Origin: Lutraria lutraria
Taxonomy: Eukaryota; Mollusca; Bivalvia; Venerida; Mactridae
Direction of reading: 5' to 3'
DNA length: 64,000 nt
Assembly: GCA_964023205.1 (NCBI GenBank)
Contig: OZ026834.1
Coordinates: 45,637,909-45,701,908 of the forward strand
The first letter of the stretch is position 1. The number at the start of each line of letters is the position of its first letter. The position numbers were made by a program, and so were the translations under genes. Shown one piece after another: positions 33,501 to 46,730 of this stretch. Under the pieces are notes generated by a model that was given only the letters and a program-made list of their open reading frames with translations, was not told where the DNA came from and searched no databases.

Positions 33501-34950
33501 GGTTTATTTTCATTACAGACCCGCAACATTTGATTCCATGCCAAAGGTAAATTATTACTTTTACAAACGAATGCCTCGTTGTCACTCTATATAGATCAAG
33601 GTCAATATAATCATATTAAAAATGTACAATCTGCTATTTCGTTGCATTAACATGTTTATTTTCGCTTCTTAATTAAATTAATGTCTCGTTTCATAACATA
33701 TATGGTAATCATTAAAAAATGGAGCTAAACAATTTGTTCGATTGCATTAATTCATAAAGTTATCATTTTTTAAATTGATACTCAATGTAACGCGTTGTTA
33801 TAGAATATAGAAAATATTTCAGTGGCTTAATGATGTCAACTCTAAAGTAATGCTTACCAATGAGGAGCCAGTGCCGATAATGGTCCTAGCTAATAAGGTA
33901 AATAAACACAAACATAAGGCTATCCTAGAAAAATGTCATTTACAGTATTTTGTGTTTGACTAAAAACGAATAGCTTGAATAAAGAAAAAAATTTCGTCAA
34001 AATTTTTAGTCGGATACTTTTTATTGGGTGGGTCGCGTTCTGCAAACAAAGATTTTTAAGGTTGTCACGATGTTAACGAAAATTATTTTACCTCCTGTCT
34101 GTAGTTTTCGTGCTCGGTTCTAATGTGAACATTATATTTGGTAATGTTTTACAAATGGCCGTTTAAACACATGAACAAAATGTATATTGCAAATGATTTT
34201 CCCAAGAACTGATTTTAGAATGTACAGTCTTATCAACGTGTGCTATGATAAATTATGATTTCAGTGTGATGTTGAAGATGCACAAATTGATGCTGATAAA
34301 ATAGAACAGTTCTGTCGCTCACATAATGTTATTCGCTGGTTTCAAACATCTGCCAAGGACAATGTCAACATTGGTACATTTTATTTCATTATTTGTTACT
34401 TCAAAAATATCATTGTTTGGCCCGACCAAAAGTTTGGGCACAGTAACATTACACTAGTAATGGACTTAAGATATTAAATTTGATGGATTTTTGTGAATGA
34501 AAGTCGTACTATGTATCTAATAACAAACACCATATTCCTGGGTAAATGTACTAATTATGAGCCGAACAAATGATTAATATAATATTCTTGGCATGATCGA
34601 TGAATTATGCTATGTAATTGCATGACACTTAAGGACTTTTTATTAATGGACAAATTGCCCCGGATCTCTTGTTAAATTGGATTAAGCTATATCGATGAAA
34701 TCAATTATGATATAAATAAACGTGAAGAGATGTTAAGGTGAATATTCAATGTACCTTTCCAGACGAAGCTTTGAAGCTATTGATAGATTACATATTAAAG
34801 TTACCAGCAGAGAATCAACAACCACAGGATCATATCACTTTACCCTCACATACAGGAAAAAATGATCAAACTGTGGGTCATACGTACGATGTGTCATTCG
34901 ATGAGGATGAGGAAAATAAAGATAAACCATCGTCTTCCTGCTGTAGCTAG
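30546..34950 (+). CDS. Rab32/Rab38-type small GTPase, complete, nine exons
   Basis: Exons 30546-30621, 30874-30906, 31703-31799, 32491-32547, 33324-33356, 33519-33546, 33823-33897, 34265-34373 and 34763-34950; 696 bases, 231 residues, all GT-AG with matching phases. P-loop GEFGVGKTS (21-29), switch I TIGVDFALK (46-54, the Rab32-subfamily form), WDIAGHERF (69-77), HMTRVYYKYA, NKCD (132-135), TSAK (161-164) and a C-terminal SSSCCS for geranylgeranylation. Vertebrate Rab32/38 direct cargo to lysosome-related organelles such as melanosomes; in invertebrates the family serves pigment or gut granules. Here that role is inferred. Odd point: residue 74, the glutamine that positions the hydrolytic water in nearly all Rabs, is histidine. 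The C-terminal tail is acidic (DEDEENKDK). Adenylation signal AATAAA lies near 34985. Confidence 0.93.
31560..31645. repeat. Small foldback of the TAAATGTCGCA motif in Rab intron 2
   Basis: Three direct units (CGTTAAATGTCACAA, CGTTATATGTCGCAA, CGTTAAATGTCGCC) face one inverted unit (GTTGCGACATTTAACGGC). Same motif as the long inverted repeats at 55015 and 57842. Confidence 0.85.
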
Positions 34951-36880
34951 TAATCATTAGTAAATTAACAAATATGAACAATTAAATAAACTGTAGGTGT
35001 AAGTTGACGCTTTGTGTATGATCTTAACTAAATTTTATAAATCTCAGAAACATTAATAACATTATCAATTCTTGTCTTCACCTTCTACAATCCTACGTCC
35101 ATATAACACCAGATATTGACTACAATTTAAAATAGTTCACATTTTCTCTTCTGATATTGGTGAAAGCGGGGGGGGGGGGGGGGGGGCTTAATTAGTATAA
35201 ACTTCCATTGTTGTCGACTTCTACATGTGTAAGTCTAGAAGTGTTCCCTCTTGATGCTTGGTAAATTCGCCTTCTGAGATCTACTTTACGAATAGTAGAT
35301 TACTTATACTTGGCACATCTGGTATGGTCCTAACGATTGTGTAGAATCACGAGTGGTAATGCTTTAAATAGGTTCAGTATTTATGTATGATATGTATCAA
35401 TAATATGCTATGTATGATATTTAAATTTGTTCATCAAATTATGTGCAATAAATCTTGTAGTTGACAGTATGTCCAAAACTGCGCAAGTCATTATCAGTAT
35501 TTCCACAGTTGTTGTTCGTTATTCCTCACATACATCTCTGTCTACTGTGTCTCAGCTTGCCTTCAGAATATTCGTTTGTAAAACAAGAAATAAAGCCAGA
35601 ACTGGTACAACGTTTACAACTAAATGAAGCAATTTCTTTCGTACGATACATTTGAGTCAAAGGATGTTAAAACTACAAGAAAATCACAGAAAATAATTGG
35701 TTTATAAGGCGCATTGTTACTTGGCGGAAAGAGTTTGTTTATATCTAGTAATAAGGTGTACAACGTCCACTCGCTTTAATGGAATAAAAACGATGAAGTT
35801 AAACGTAATCATGGAAAACTATGATAACAAACACACATTATTAATACAAAAACGAAGAGACAAAATCGTAGATGGAAACTTTAAGGAGACTAGATCGTGA
35901 TTGTGCCATTATGTTAAGTTTTACACTATCCCTTACACAACTATTTGCCCGTACCTGCATAAATTATTTTAAACTGACCTAAAGTAATTAACATAGACTG
36001 AACCTCAAATTCACTATTAGAATTTTAATGTAATGTGATTTGTGTTTCAAATGGAAATGTATATAGAAAGACTGGTGGACCATTCTTTACAAAACTACAT
36101 CAGTGAGTAAGGAATAATCAGCATGATTCGACAAGGAACGTATTTAGAAAATGTCTGCGTTCATATTTCTAAAATGTGTATCATATAAAGAAATGGATTG
36201 GATATTCAGAGGTCTTTTTTACTTCTTTCTAGCAGACGGTATACATGCCTTATATACATAGTCCTATGTAGTTGTACGCTAATGTAAAACATGTATTATA
36301 CAGCTCATATCAAAATATAATAAGTATATTAAAACAGTATTTGTTAAATAGCAGTTGAATGGACTAGGAATTAAACATTAACAGGTGTCCTAAGTGGATT
36401 GACAGTAATTAGACAATGCTGCAAATGAACGAGATTTTGGTTGACAGTTATAATTACATGTGTTTTGAAACAAAACGCAACAATCCAAAGTGAACACAAT
36501 TTAATCATTTATTGTAGCTGAAAACTTTAAACGTATTTTACAATAAAGCATTACTTGCATATTTGCAGACATAAAAATGTGCAAACAAATACAAAATGTA
36601 CATAAATGTGTTCATCTAACATGACTAAATTGTCCTTTATGAATTATGTCATGAAACAATATACAATGTTAAGAAATACAAGTATTTACACAGTTTTATC
36701 TAATTTCGTCAGAAGATGGACAACTTGTCATAACAATCATGTTTGAATACAATGGCATATAATTATATAGACTAATATAGGTAACGCACAAGTCACATAT
36801 AGCGGTATAAACAATGTACAATAATGTATGCCCAAAGAGTTCTTATACATAGGAAGTAAAAAACAGCAATATTCATCTTC
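34951..36880. other. Intergenic stretch 3' of the Rab gene
   Basis: Contains the Rab 3' untranslated region with AATAAA near 34985 and a run of 19 G at 35168-35186. Short reading frames at 35427-35900 show no family features. Nothing else supported. Confidence 0.6.
35168..35186. repeat. Poly-G run, 19 bases
   Basis: Uninterrupted guanines just downstream of the Rab gene in an otherwise AT-rich region; length may be inexact because such runs are error-prone. Confidence 0.9.
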
Positions 36881-36881
36881 A

Positions 36882-37008
36882 AATCATTAACCGGTATATG
36901 ACATTGACTTCTGACTAGGGAAATCATTAACCAGTATATGACATTGACTTCTGACTAGGGTAATCATTAACCATTAACCAGTATATGACATTGATTTCTG
37001 ACTAGGGT
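36882..37008. repeat. Minisatellite, three copies of a roughly 42-base unit
   Basis: The unit runs AATCATTAACC, then GTATATGACATTGA, then TTCTGACTAGGG. Copies one and two are nearly identical; the third has a small internal duplication of ATTAACC. Confidence 0.85.
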
Positions 37009-37275
37009 ATTATAATTAAGCATTAACTTTTACATAATATTTATGAGCTTATACAACTTAAGCAATACTTCTCATTTAATATGGAGTGTATGCATTCTTT
37101 TTATTTGAAAATATTATAAGTTCTGAAAATTATTCTCTGAAGAAAGTGTAGAAGTATTTTTTAAACATTTGTAACACACAATTCTGAAGATAAATTGTTC
37201 ACCGTAAGCCTCACAGCCGTTTATCTGAAAGGTTAATAGTATCAAAGCAATCTGAAACTAGAACTATCACTAAAG

Positions 37276-38215
37276 GTGATGAATACCCCCAGATGCGGTT
37301 CTGATAGAGTTATTGTTACATTTTACAAAGGGAAATATAATGCGTTTTCATTTTTAATACCTGCAAATTGTTGCTTCAAATATCATGATCAGTTTCTAAA
37401 TATTCATTATATAAAAAAGGGTGATAACTCATTAAAGTTTACTTGGATAAAACCTATTGTGGACAAGCACAACTTGGCAAACTACTTATCACTTCTAAGA
37501 AATTTCACTGAATTCCTGCATGTAGTTGCTGAGAAATGGTTTGGACAAAATTTACCTATTGTATAAAAAAGGGTAATAACTCAGTGAAAACTAACCCAAA
37601 CGCAACATGGTTATTGCATGCACAACTTGGCTTACTTTTATAACTTCTGTGAAGTTTCGTTGAATTCCTATGAGTAGTTACTGAGATATTGTATATACAC
37701 TGCATAAAAACAACAAAGGGCTATAACTCAGTAAAAAATTAACCAACCAAGCTTAATGCATGCACAACTAGGCTTCTCTTCTGTGAAGTTTTATTGAATT
37801 CCTGTAAGCAGTTAATGAGAAATAGTCCAGACAAAATTTGCCAATTGTATATACTGTATAAAAAACAAAGGGCTATAACTCAGTGAAAATCAATCCAAAC
37901 GAAAGATGATTTAAGCATGCATAACTAGGCTTTCTACTTATCATTTCTGTGAAGTTTCATTGAATTCCTGTCAGTAGTTAATGAGAATTAGTCTGGACAA
38001 AATTTGCCTATTGTATATACTGTATAAAAACAACAAAGGGCTATAACTCAGTGAAAATTAATCCAAACAAAAATATGATTTAAGCATGCATAACTAGGCT
38101 TACTACTAATCACTTCTGTGTAGTTTCATTGAATTCCTGTCAGTAGTTAATGAGAATTAGTCCGGACAAAGTGTGTCTACAGACGCACAGACCGACCGAC
38201 CGACTGGCCTTTACG
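37276..38215. repeat. Interspersed repeat built of about five 140-160-base tandem units
   Basis: Each unit has GGGCTATAACTCAGTGAAAA, then CATGCACAACTAGGCTT, then TCTGTGAAGTTTCATTGAAT and AGTAGTTAATGAGAA. Units start near 37420, 37565, 37725, 37868 and 38035. It ends in an ACAGACCGACCGACCGAC tract at 38190. This kind of tail is typical of high-copy bivalve repeats. It lies 100 bases beyond the stop of IFI44-like copy A. Confidence 0.8.
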
Positions 38216-38319
38216 ACAAACCGACTGACTGTCAAGCGTGAATCCAATATAGCTTCCATATATTTCATATCTGAGGGTATAATTATTGCTATTTTGATCT
38301 TACAAGATTTCCGTAACAA

Positions 38320-41300
38320 CTACTTATCAGCTTCATCCAGCATGTCCAACATATTGAACATATAGTCCTCAGTAGACCGGAGCATCTGCCTCAGGGAGAG
38401 CAAGGCAAGAATACTGACATCGGTTTTCAGATCAATTTCTTTCTCATAATTTTTGACTGGTAGTACAAAGCTCCGGGGAACACCAAACGTATCTGATACC
38501 TTATCAACAAGCTCCCGGATGTTGTCACTACGAAACACAGACTTGACGTCTTCTTCAACAAAAGAGCATACCTTGTCAATCTTGGTCACTAAAACGACTT
38601 GTGTCACACCTACAGTAAGCATTGTAAATATTATGCTTGTACACAATCAGTATAAAATAAATTAATTACATAATTACGTGATAATGCCATTACTGCCAGA
38701 TAATGTTGCATTTCAATTGTCGTTGTGAAGGATATATTATAATCATTTTTGCTTTGAATACCGAAAATAGTGTGCGAAAGGCGATTTAATTTGTTATTGG
38801 CCTAAACGGAGATATTATGCTCAATTTATGTTGATATGGTATAATAATGATTGAAACAGGACTTCAATAGTAAAACATATTGTAGACGCTCTCGGTGCTG
38901 GTGTAATATTGCATCAGGACAAAACGGGTCTGTGTAACGATACCTACTCGTATTTTGTGGTTATTACCTTTTTGACGGATTTTCATCTGCAAGGATTTCA
39001 TTTTCTCAAGTAATTTCTCGGATAAAACAGTAGCTGTACTTCCATCAATTACAAAGCAAACACAATGAATTTTGTCAATCAACTGTGGTGATTTTATGAA
39101 CCCTGGCATATCCGGTGAGATAGGAAGGGATGGATTGAACTGAAACCAAATGTCTTATGAAAATTATGGTGGCATATTTCTGCATAATTATATTCTACAA
39201 ACACTTATTATTTGAATCCTTGCGAACATTTTGTTAGAAGTTGGTTAGGGTAAGGGATCCATTTAAAATTATTATGAAGTTATTAAATTTTCGTGAAAAT
39301 GTATATGTTTTCATATGAAAAGCAATCCTTACCACACAAATAACAAAACATAAAGTATCAGGACATAATAATATAAACACCCAAAACCATCTCAGTTCAT
39401 ACTTATTTCTCCAATAACAAATACAAACTATTCACATCAACACTTATACAGTTTGATACTAAATATGAAATATATAACCACTAGAGCAAGTAAACAGCAT
39501 GAAGAGAAAGTATCTGTATACATATAACCTGGTGTCCGTTGGGAACATGTCCATCAAGAAGGTATCCAATCTCTGATGCATCAATACCTTGACCTTCTTC
39601 TAAACCTCGTGTGTCACACAATCGAAATTTGAAAGGTTTTGACATAGCTGACCCTCGAACTTTGTACATACGATACTTAAAATATATATATATATATATA
39701 AGTTTTACAAAAATAAACCTATTAGGACAATGTCATTTCTAAAAAGCTTACACATACATTTCTGCAATTTTAAGACTTACTCAAAGAAGTTACCAAAGAT
39801 CGGTATCACATTTGTGGAAAAACAAAATTCGTGAAACCTACTATTTTCAAATCACAAGTATCAATTTACTGCAAATGTAGATAATTTTACCTGCGACGTA
39901 ATGCTCTGCTGAGCGCTTCCACAAATAGCTTGGCCAGTTACATGTCCCCGGAAAACAGATGCGATAGTATTAAAGAAACTTGATTTTCCAGCACCAACTG
40001 GTCCAATGAATAGAATGTTTGCACCCTCTATACCAATACCACGTGGTGGTGAATAGCTGTCAATCTCATTTTTCAGTTGTTCTAAGTCCTGTTTATGGTC
40101 ATTTAATGAGAACAATTTAATAATGGAATGTAATTAAACACTGTGGGGCTAACTAACTTACTGTAGTAGAACATGATGAATCCAAGTCAGTTAAGTATCC
40201 CAAGAAAAGAAAACATAAGAAGTCTAATTCACAAATTTGAGATACAAACAAGCGAATGAACTAATCAATTAGAGATACCAATGTATGCATTATAGGTACC
40301 CTAATGGTACACTCAAGGATAAAGTAACTTGTTGATTCAAGTAAAATCCAAAACAAGGTTTTATTCTTCAAAATCCTTTGTCTTGTTTCTGCAATTACAT
40401 GTAGTTTCTGAATGGAAAGGATACTAGTATTATATAAACATGTAATAACAACTACTCGTTGATGGGTATACTTGCCCTAAGATCCCATGAGTAGAAATCC
40501 CTCCAAGCTGAATCTTGGTCAGTCAGAGCGGTATCTAAAAAATATATATTGTAGAATTGACTATGTGTAATATACATTTATTTCATTTAATGCTTTATCG
40601 GGAAATTATAAAATTATTAAAGTCAGATTACCAGAACAAACTGTCACATATGTTAAAATTGTATATTAATGATACTTATAACAAATACGAGTATGAATTA
40701 GAATAACAAATCAATTTTCATCCAAACATGTTAATATAAAATACAGTGTAAACACAACTTCATGAATCATCAGCAAATTCTAAAATTTTATATCTGTGAT
40801 AACACGTGTATTATTCACTACGCTAGTAAACATTTCATGCCCATATATAATAGTCTTTATGAAGTCTGATAATGAAGTATTGATACTAACCGACGACACT
40901 GTATACCTCCAAATTATGGATAGTATTAACATCGTTGGTAATTTGGTTAGCAGGTATACCCTGCATGTCGTACGAATGTCCAAAATTGTACGAGGCGTTT
41001 AATGTGTATACTTCAGCATTAGGCATTATTGTTCCGGAAAATGTAAGCAAGTCATGACCACCACCAAATATTGGACCATAGTCAGGGTGGCAGTACGTAC
41101 TGTTATCTACCTGTTTTGTTATAAATTTTACAGGCGCAGTTTTATTGTTCAATTTAAGTCGAAACAAGAATGCTTGTGGATCATTGCAGTAACTAACGCC
41201 AGTTCCCCAGCTTCTTTGAGTGAATCCTCCGAACACCGAACCTTCTGTGTTGTAAATCACTGTTACAGTTGGACCTTTGTCGTCACATTTCTCGTGGAAA

Positions 41301-41416
41301 GTTGTAGCATTTGCTCCGTCAGATTTAAAGCTGTATAGCAACTTAAATGTTTTATAACCTGAATGTATGTAATCTTCTAATTGTTTCTTTTGTTCTAAAG
41401 ATAGCTGGCCATCCAT
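38320..41416 (-). CDS. Interferon-induced protein 44-like GTPase, copy A (complete)
   Basis: Exons 41416-40891, 40534-40476, 40088-39891, 39675-39529, 39139-38968 and 38609-38320; 1392 bases, 463 residues. Residues about 20-175 are a TLDc domain (SVFGGFTQRSW, AFLFRLKLNN, NLEVYSV). The rest is the IFI44-type GTPase: P-loop GPVGAGKS at 224-231, DTRG at 282-285, TKID at 376-379. Human IFI44/IFI44L have the same order and about the same length. Their vertebrate relatives are interferon-induced and cytoplasmic; in bivalves the family is expanded and responds to infection (family knowledge). The acceptor one base before the ATG implies a 5' noncoding exon. Intron 2 starts with GC (donor AGG/GCAAGT at 40475); copy B has GT at the same spot. 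The exon 4 acceptor follows a TA repeat rather than pyrimidines. Confidence 0.93.
39682..39701. repeat. TA microsatellite at a splice acceptor
   Basis: About nine TA pairs just upstream of the exon 4 acceptor (39675) of IFI44-like copy A, taking the place of the pyrimidine tract. Confidence 0.85.
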
Positions 41417-42276
41417 ACTGAAATATACGAATTATTATTAGGTAGACATAAAGTTGATGTAAAGAAGAGGTTATATAATAAAAATCTCTAATTAGTTATA
41501 TATCTGACGGTTAAACAATATGCGAACTAAACTGTATTAAGTTGATTGTTTTTTGGTAAAGATAATTAATAATCAAATTACAGCATTTTACGTGACACAT
41601 TCGTTAAGAAATACAAACTATTATGAAAATAAAATGTCAAATTAGCATAGACAGATATGAAATTTAAAATAATAGAATAATTCATTTTTAAATTCATGTA
41701 CATTTTGTAGGTGTATTTAAGAAACTAGAAAAGAAAATTCTTTCAGAAGTATTGACTTTTAAAACTTATTTCAAATGGATAAATTAATATAACACAATAT
41801 GACATATTGTATGGAATTAATTAAGTAGACAGGAATGCCGTTGATCATTTTATTTACATAATTTTTTATTACGGTGACAGGTAAGTGTACCGATCTAGTG
41901 GAACTAGACTCGCATTATTGTACCACAGGACTGAAGCCAAAAATTGGTATCCTCATTGGCTAGTGCATAGATTTTAAGGCAATGAACTAAAATTATAGGT
42001 TGAATTATGCAAAATAAATGTAGAGTCAGTTGAAACCTTCAATAAAACGTTCAAAGAAATCCCAGTTGACTCGTGTTCAGTTATCTTATAAACCATATGT
42101 TAATAAACAGTAACAACTCAAATGAACATTATACACACAATACTATTCTGACCAGTTCTATTCTGTAATGTGAATATACAAAGACGTGAAGAATCCATAT
42201 TATTTCAGTTATCAACAGAGGAAGAATCACGGTGGTAAATAGAGCTAAGTCCTGAGACGGGTGCCATTATGCAACA

Positions 42277-43310
42277 AGAGGGACATGATGGCCCTATAAT
42301 CGCACACCAGAAAAAGATACCCTTGAAGACGATCGTTTTCATTTATTTCCAATATGAGCTTATAATGTAAAATCAAATGATCCCCGTGGCGGGCCACTTT
42401 TTACCACAGGGCCATAATATGGACAAACTTGGCAGAGGTCGTATAGACAAAACTACATCCGGAATATCCAAGCTCTAGGCATTATATTTTCCTAGACTTA
42501 GTAAAATCAAGTAATCCCCGAGGCGGAACCAATTTCGACCCTAGGGCCATAATTTGAACAAACTTGGTAGAGGTCCATTGGATAATGCTACATACCAAAT
42601 GTCTTAGTTCTAGGCATTGTAGTTTCTGACAATAAGATTTTTATAATTTTCTTAATAATATATATATGCCCTTTGTACAATCAAACAAACCCCGGGGTGG
42701 AGCCAATTTTGACCTCAAGTCATAATTTGAACAGACTTTGTAAAGGTATACTAGACGATGCTACACAGCAAATATCTAAGCTAGCATTGTAGTTCCTGAC
42801 AAGAATAGTTTTTTTATAAACAACTTTGAATGGAGGTCCAGTCCAAAGGACCATTATAGCAAAGTTTGGTTGCTATTTGCACAATGATGTCGGAGAAGAT
42901 GTTGTTTAAAGTTAAAGACTTTGAACAGCTACTATATAAGTGACCCCCCCAAAATCCACATGTGGTCTAATCTCTTAATTGTTTTATTGCCCCTAATCAG
43001 ATAAAACCAGTCTGGTCACGGTCTGTAGACTTGACACCTAGTCAAAAAGTGGGATAATAAATTTTATTGATTTACAGTGATGATAAGTTTATGACTAAAA
43101 TGCTTTTGTTTTTTATAAGCATAGAGTAACAGATTATGTAAAGAGGTGCTAGTCTATCAATGACCCTGTCTGTTTTATTACCCCCTACTGCGGAATTAGG
43201 GGAATTCCTGGTCCATAAGTCACATGCCTCGCATTCCTGGTTCAATGTCTTTAAGTAATATGGACGCCACTTCACAACGCAAGGCGATCACAAAAGGTTA
43301 CAAGGAGTAC
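42277..43310. repeat. Interspersed repeat of the AGGGCCATGATGGCCCT family
   Basis: Begins with a slightly altered copy of the near-palindrome AGGGCCATGATGGCCCT, followed by about four degenerate 160-base units (AAATCAAGTGATCCCCG, GCCATAATTTGAACAAACTT, GGTCCA..AGACAATGCTACA, CTAAGCTCTAGGCATTGTAG). Ends GACGCCACTTCACAACGCAAGGCGATCACAAAAG. The same family occurs at 49609 and 63347. Confidence 0.75.
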
Positions 43311-44070
43311 ACTGGAAACGGACATTGAATTTTGAAATTAAATTTTGATTTTCCTATCAAGATTATGCAAACCTATAATTTAGTATTTATTCGATACCCA
43401 CATCCTTCTTACTTTTATTTCTAAAAGGAGAACTGATTGTTATTTGTTTTAAATGAATTTAAGTGTTCTTAAAATCGAATACACATAGCTGACAAAGTAG
43501 AAATGTAAAATTTTGCAATCACTATTATATTTTCTAGACGAATTTTATTAATGGGTATGAATTTATTTTACTTGTTTGCGAGTATATAGTGTAGTGTCTA
43601 TTCCTGGTTTTGGGTCAAACTGGCCATGGTTCTAATGGTGATGTCGCTAATATTGATCGGTCAGTCATTGGACTGGCTGTTCGTCGCGTAACTAGTCATG
43701 CTTGACTGAATGTGTTAGTCTGCTATTTTGTTAATATAGTTGAATGGTGAGTAAGTCATGTAGGCATTGCTCTGTGATGTTGACCTAGATAAGCTGTTGT
43801 GGCGTAATATCGGAAACGTTGTTTGAAGTAAGTTCAGTGTACTTGTATCATAGCAGATTATAGTGAATTTGGTATTTAGAGTATATTTTATTCCATTGAT
43901 GTATGATATGGTATCAACATGTACTTAAGAACTATATACATGAAGGTATTCATTTGTCAAATACTCACGATTGTCAATATATATGTATTACTTATAACTT
44001 GTAAATATCTTATACTCTCCATAATGGATGAATGAATTAAATATACTGTCAATATTCTTTAAGAAACAAG

Positions 44071-45212
44071 AGGGCCAAGATGGCCCTATATCGCTCACAT
44101 GACAATCACTGTTCACTCATTAAAACATTGTTTTGAACCGGTGACCTAGTTTTTGACCCCAGACGACCTATGTTCGAATTTGTCTTACATATCATTAGGA
44201 CAACAGTCTGACTAGGTTTGGTGAAGATACGATCAAAATTTGACATCTACAGTGTTAATAAGGTTTTCCTAAGATTTGACCTTGTGACCTGGTTTTTGAC
44301 CCTAGGTGACCCATATTTGAACTTGTCCTTAATATCATTAAGACAAACAATCTGACAAGGTTTGGCTAAGATCCAATCAAAACCATGACATTTAGAGCTT
44401 TTACAAGATTTTTACCTAAGATTTGACCTTGTGACCCAGTTTTTGAACCCTGCTGACCCATGTTCATCCTTGACCCACATATCATTGAGGCAAACATTTT
44501 GACAAGGTTTGGTGAAGATCCAATTAAAACTGTGACATCTACAGTGTTAACAAAGTTTTCCTAAGATTTGACCTGGTGACCTAGTTATTGACCCCAGATG
44601 CCCCATATTTATACTTGACCGTTATATCATTAAAACAAACGATTTGACAAAGTTTGGTGAAGATCCAATAATAACTGTGAAATCTACAGTGTTAACATGG
44701 TTTTTCATAAGATTTGACCTAGCGACCTAGTTTTTGACCCAAGATGACCCATGTTCGAACTCGTCAAAGATATTATGAGGACAAACATTCTGACAAGGTT
44801 TCATGATCATCCAATCCAAACAGTGACTTCTAGAGTGTTCACAAGGTTTTCCAGCAATTTGCCCTAGTGACCTAATTTTACTACAAAAATTACCCATTAT
44901 CAAACTTGACCTACATATTATTAAAATAAACATTCTGACATTCATGAAGATCCAGTCAAAACAGTGATTTCTAAAGTGTTCACAAGGTTTTCCCTTATTT
45001 GGCCCTGGTGACCTAGTTTTTGACCCCAAATGGCCCAATATCGAACTCGTCCGAGATTTTGTTGATATTAACGTTCTGACCCAGTTTTACTAAAATTGAG
45101 CCAACAATGTGGCCCCTAGTGTGGTCACAACATAAAGTTTGACGACGCACGACGCCAGACGGAGAGTGATCCTAATAGCTCACTTTGTCACTTTGTGACA
45201 TGTGAGCTAAAA
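44071..45212. repeat. Interspersed repeat, related head, with about seven 140-base units
   Basis: Starts AGGGCCAAGATGGCCCT and TATATCGCTCAC. Units carry GTGACCTAGTTTTTGACCCC, ATATCATTA.GACAAAC, TCTGACAAGGTTTGGTGAAGATCCAAT and CTACAGTGTTAACAAGGTTTT. Ends GACGACGCACGACGCCAGACGG and TGTGAGCTAAAA. Head and tail are like the other family but the units differ. Confidence 0.8.
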
Positions 45213-46730
45213 AGCAACTTCATACAAAAAACCTTAAACCAATGCTTTTATAGTTTGTCTACCTATAACGTTTCGTTATAGTTTTCTTGTTATTGATATT
45301 TTTAATAATTGTAATTCTATTCTATTTTACAAAAGAAAGTTGTAAAAAATTGAGTAACAAAAATTAACTATACAACACATCATTTAGCATAATGTAATTC
45401 TGTACAAACAAAAAGACAAAATATGCACCGATACGAATTATTTATTCGAAGAAAATGCGTAATATTGGGCCCAATATCGTGTTGCTTAAACATTCACTTG
45501 ATAGAATTGCACTCAGCTGTCCTCGTATCAATTGACTAATTGCATAAATTCACTTTAATATATTAAATAAAGCGAGAAATTTGGTATCTCCGTCATCATT
45601 TAACAGATATAGGAAATCCCCGATGTTTCAGGAATGAACAGCAGCCAGTGAAATAATTCAAAAGAATTGACCAATCAGAACGCCGTTTAGTTTCCTTTCG
45701 TGCACTGTAATATGGAACGGGAACCAATTTACGATATATTCCTTTTATGCCTATTCCCGCAGTGACGCTATTACCGCCGATGCCCGGATAAAAGCAATGA
45801 CTGGCACATGCGTGTCGTCTCCACTTCCGTGTCCGCCTAGCATTTGTTTACATTGCATACCACGACTTAATAATTCTCATCGATTATTTAATTATGTCTT
45901 TTCTACAGTTAAGTCAATGTATCGTTCATATACTGCCAAATTAACACTGCTATATAAATGTGTCGCATTTTAATGCATTTTATCTCTTAAAACACAGTTT
46001 TTATATTTCTGCAAATGATAGATGGTCCGCACATTGGTTGGAGTTCAGTGCTGACGCAAGAATTTCCCGCGTTACTACATATCTTGCCTCTGATTGGTCG
46101 ATAGGCGGTATTAAGGTTTTACGGTAATAAACTTTTTAAGCGCCGACTGAATAAGTTTATTTGATCATAGGACTTCATTTGTATTCTCAGTTGGTCATTA
46201 TTTCGGGACAGTATGAGGTCGGAAAAACGACTCGTTGCATACCTTGTATTTATTTTGTGTATATTGGGGGCGTGTCAGACCAGATTCGTCAGGCAATAGG
46301 GACAACCTGTATATATTATACACTTTTGTAAAGGGAGCTAACTGCGTAGGATATTGCAGTCTTCATCAGTGAAAATAGTCATTTCCCGAAAATGCAGATA
46401 ATTAATTTAACTTTAAGTATAAATGTGTAATTGGCAGAAATAAACATAACCACATGTGTAAACACGAAAAAATAGATTTACTGAAACAAGATAATCGTCT
46501 AAGATAAAAATTTACACGCCGACTTTGAAAATATATTAACTGAGTAGGATATAAAAGTATCTCGATATCATCTGTACAATTATTTGGACGTTAACAAGTC
46601 ACAATTCAAACTACGTGCACATGTTTATTAATCAAGTAAACAAAGCAACTGGTACAGTAGTATATATATGACGTGGAATAATAATTTAAAAGTAAACCAC
46701 TTAATTTTATTTGGATTAATATGCACTTAC

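Larger units (their letters stand above)
41417..46730 (-). other. Presumed intron 1 of IFI44-like copy A
   Basis: Between the first coding exon and the donor block at 46731. Apart from two blocks of interspersed repeats (listed separately) I see no coding sequence. Confidence 0.5.

Noticed and set aside
33801..33822. Earlier acceptor for Rab exon 7 (after TATAG at about 33803)
   Set aside because: It would add residues between the PATFDSMPK and WLNDV segments that Rab32 proteins do not have; the CAG at 33820-33822 gives the family spacing.
38453..38665. Conserved open frame opposite the last IFI44-like exon, present in all three copies (also 49369-49575 and 63133-63414)
   Set aside because: It is the mirror of a strongly conserved sense exon; the conservation follows from the sense codons and there is no start context or family match.
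44727..45038. Minus-strand 103-codon frame
   Set aside because: Made by the 140-base repeat units; the translated peptide repeats itself (CEHFRNHCFDW / CEHSRSHCLDW).
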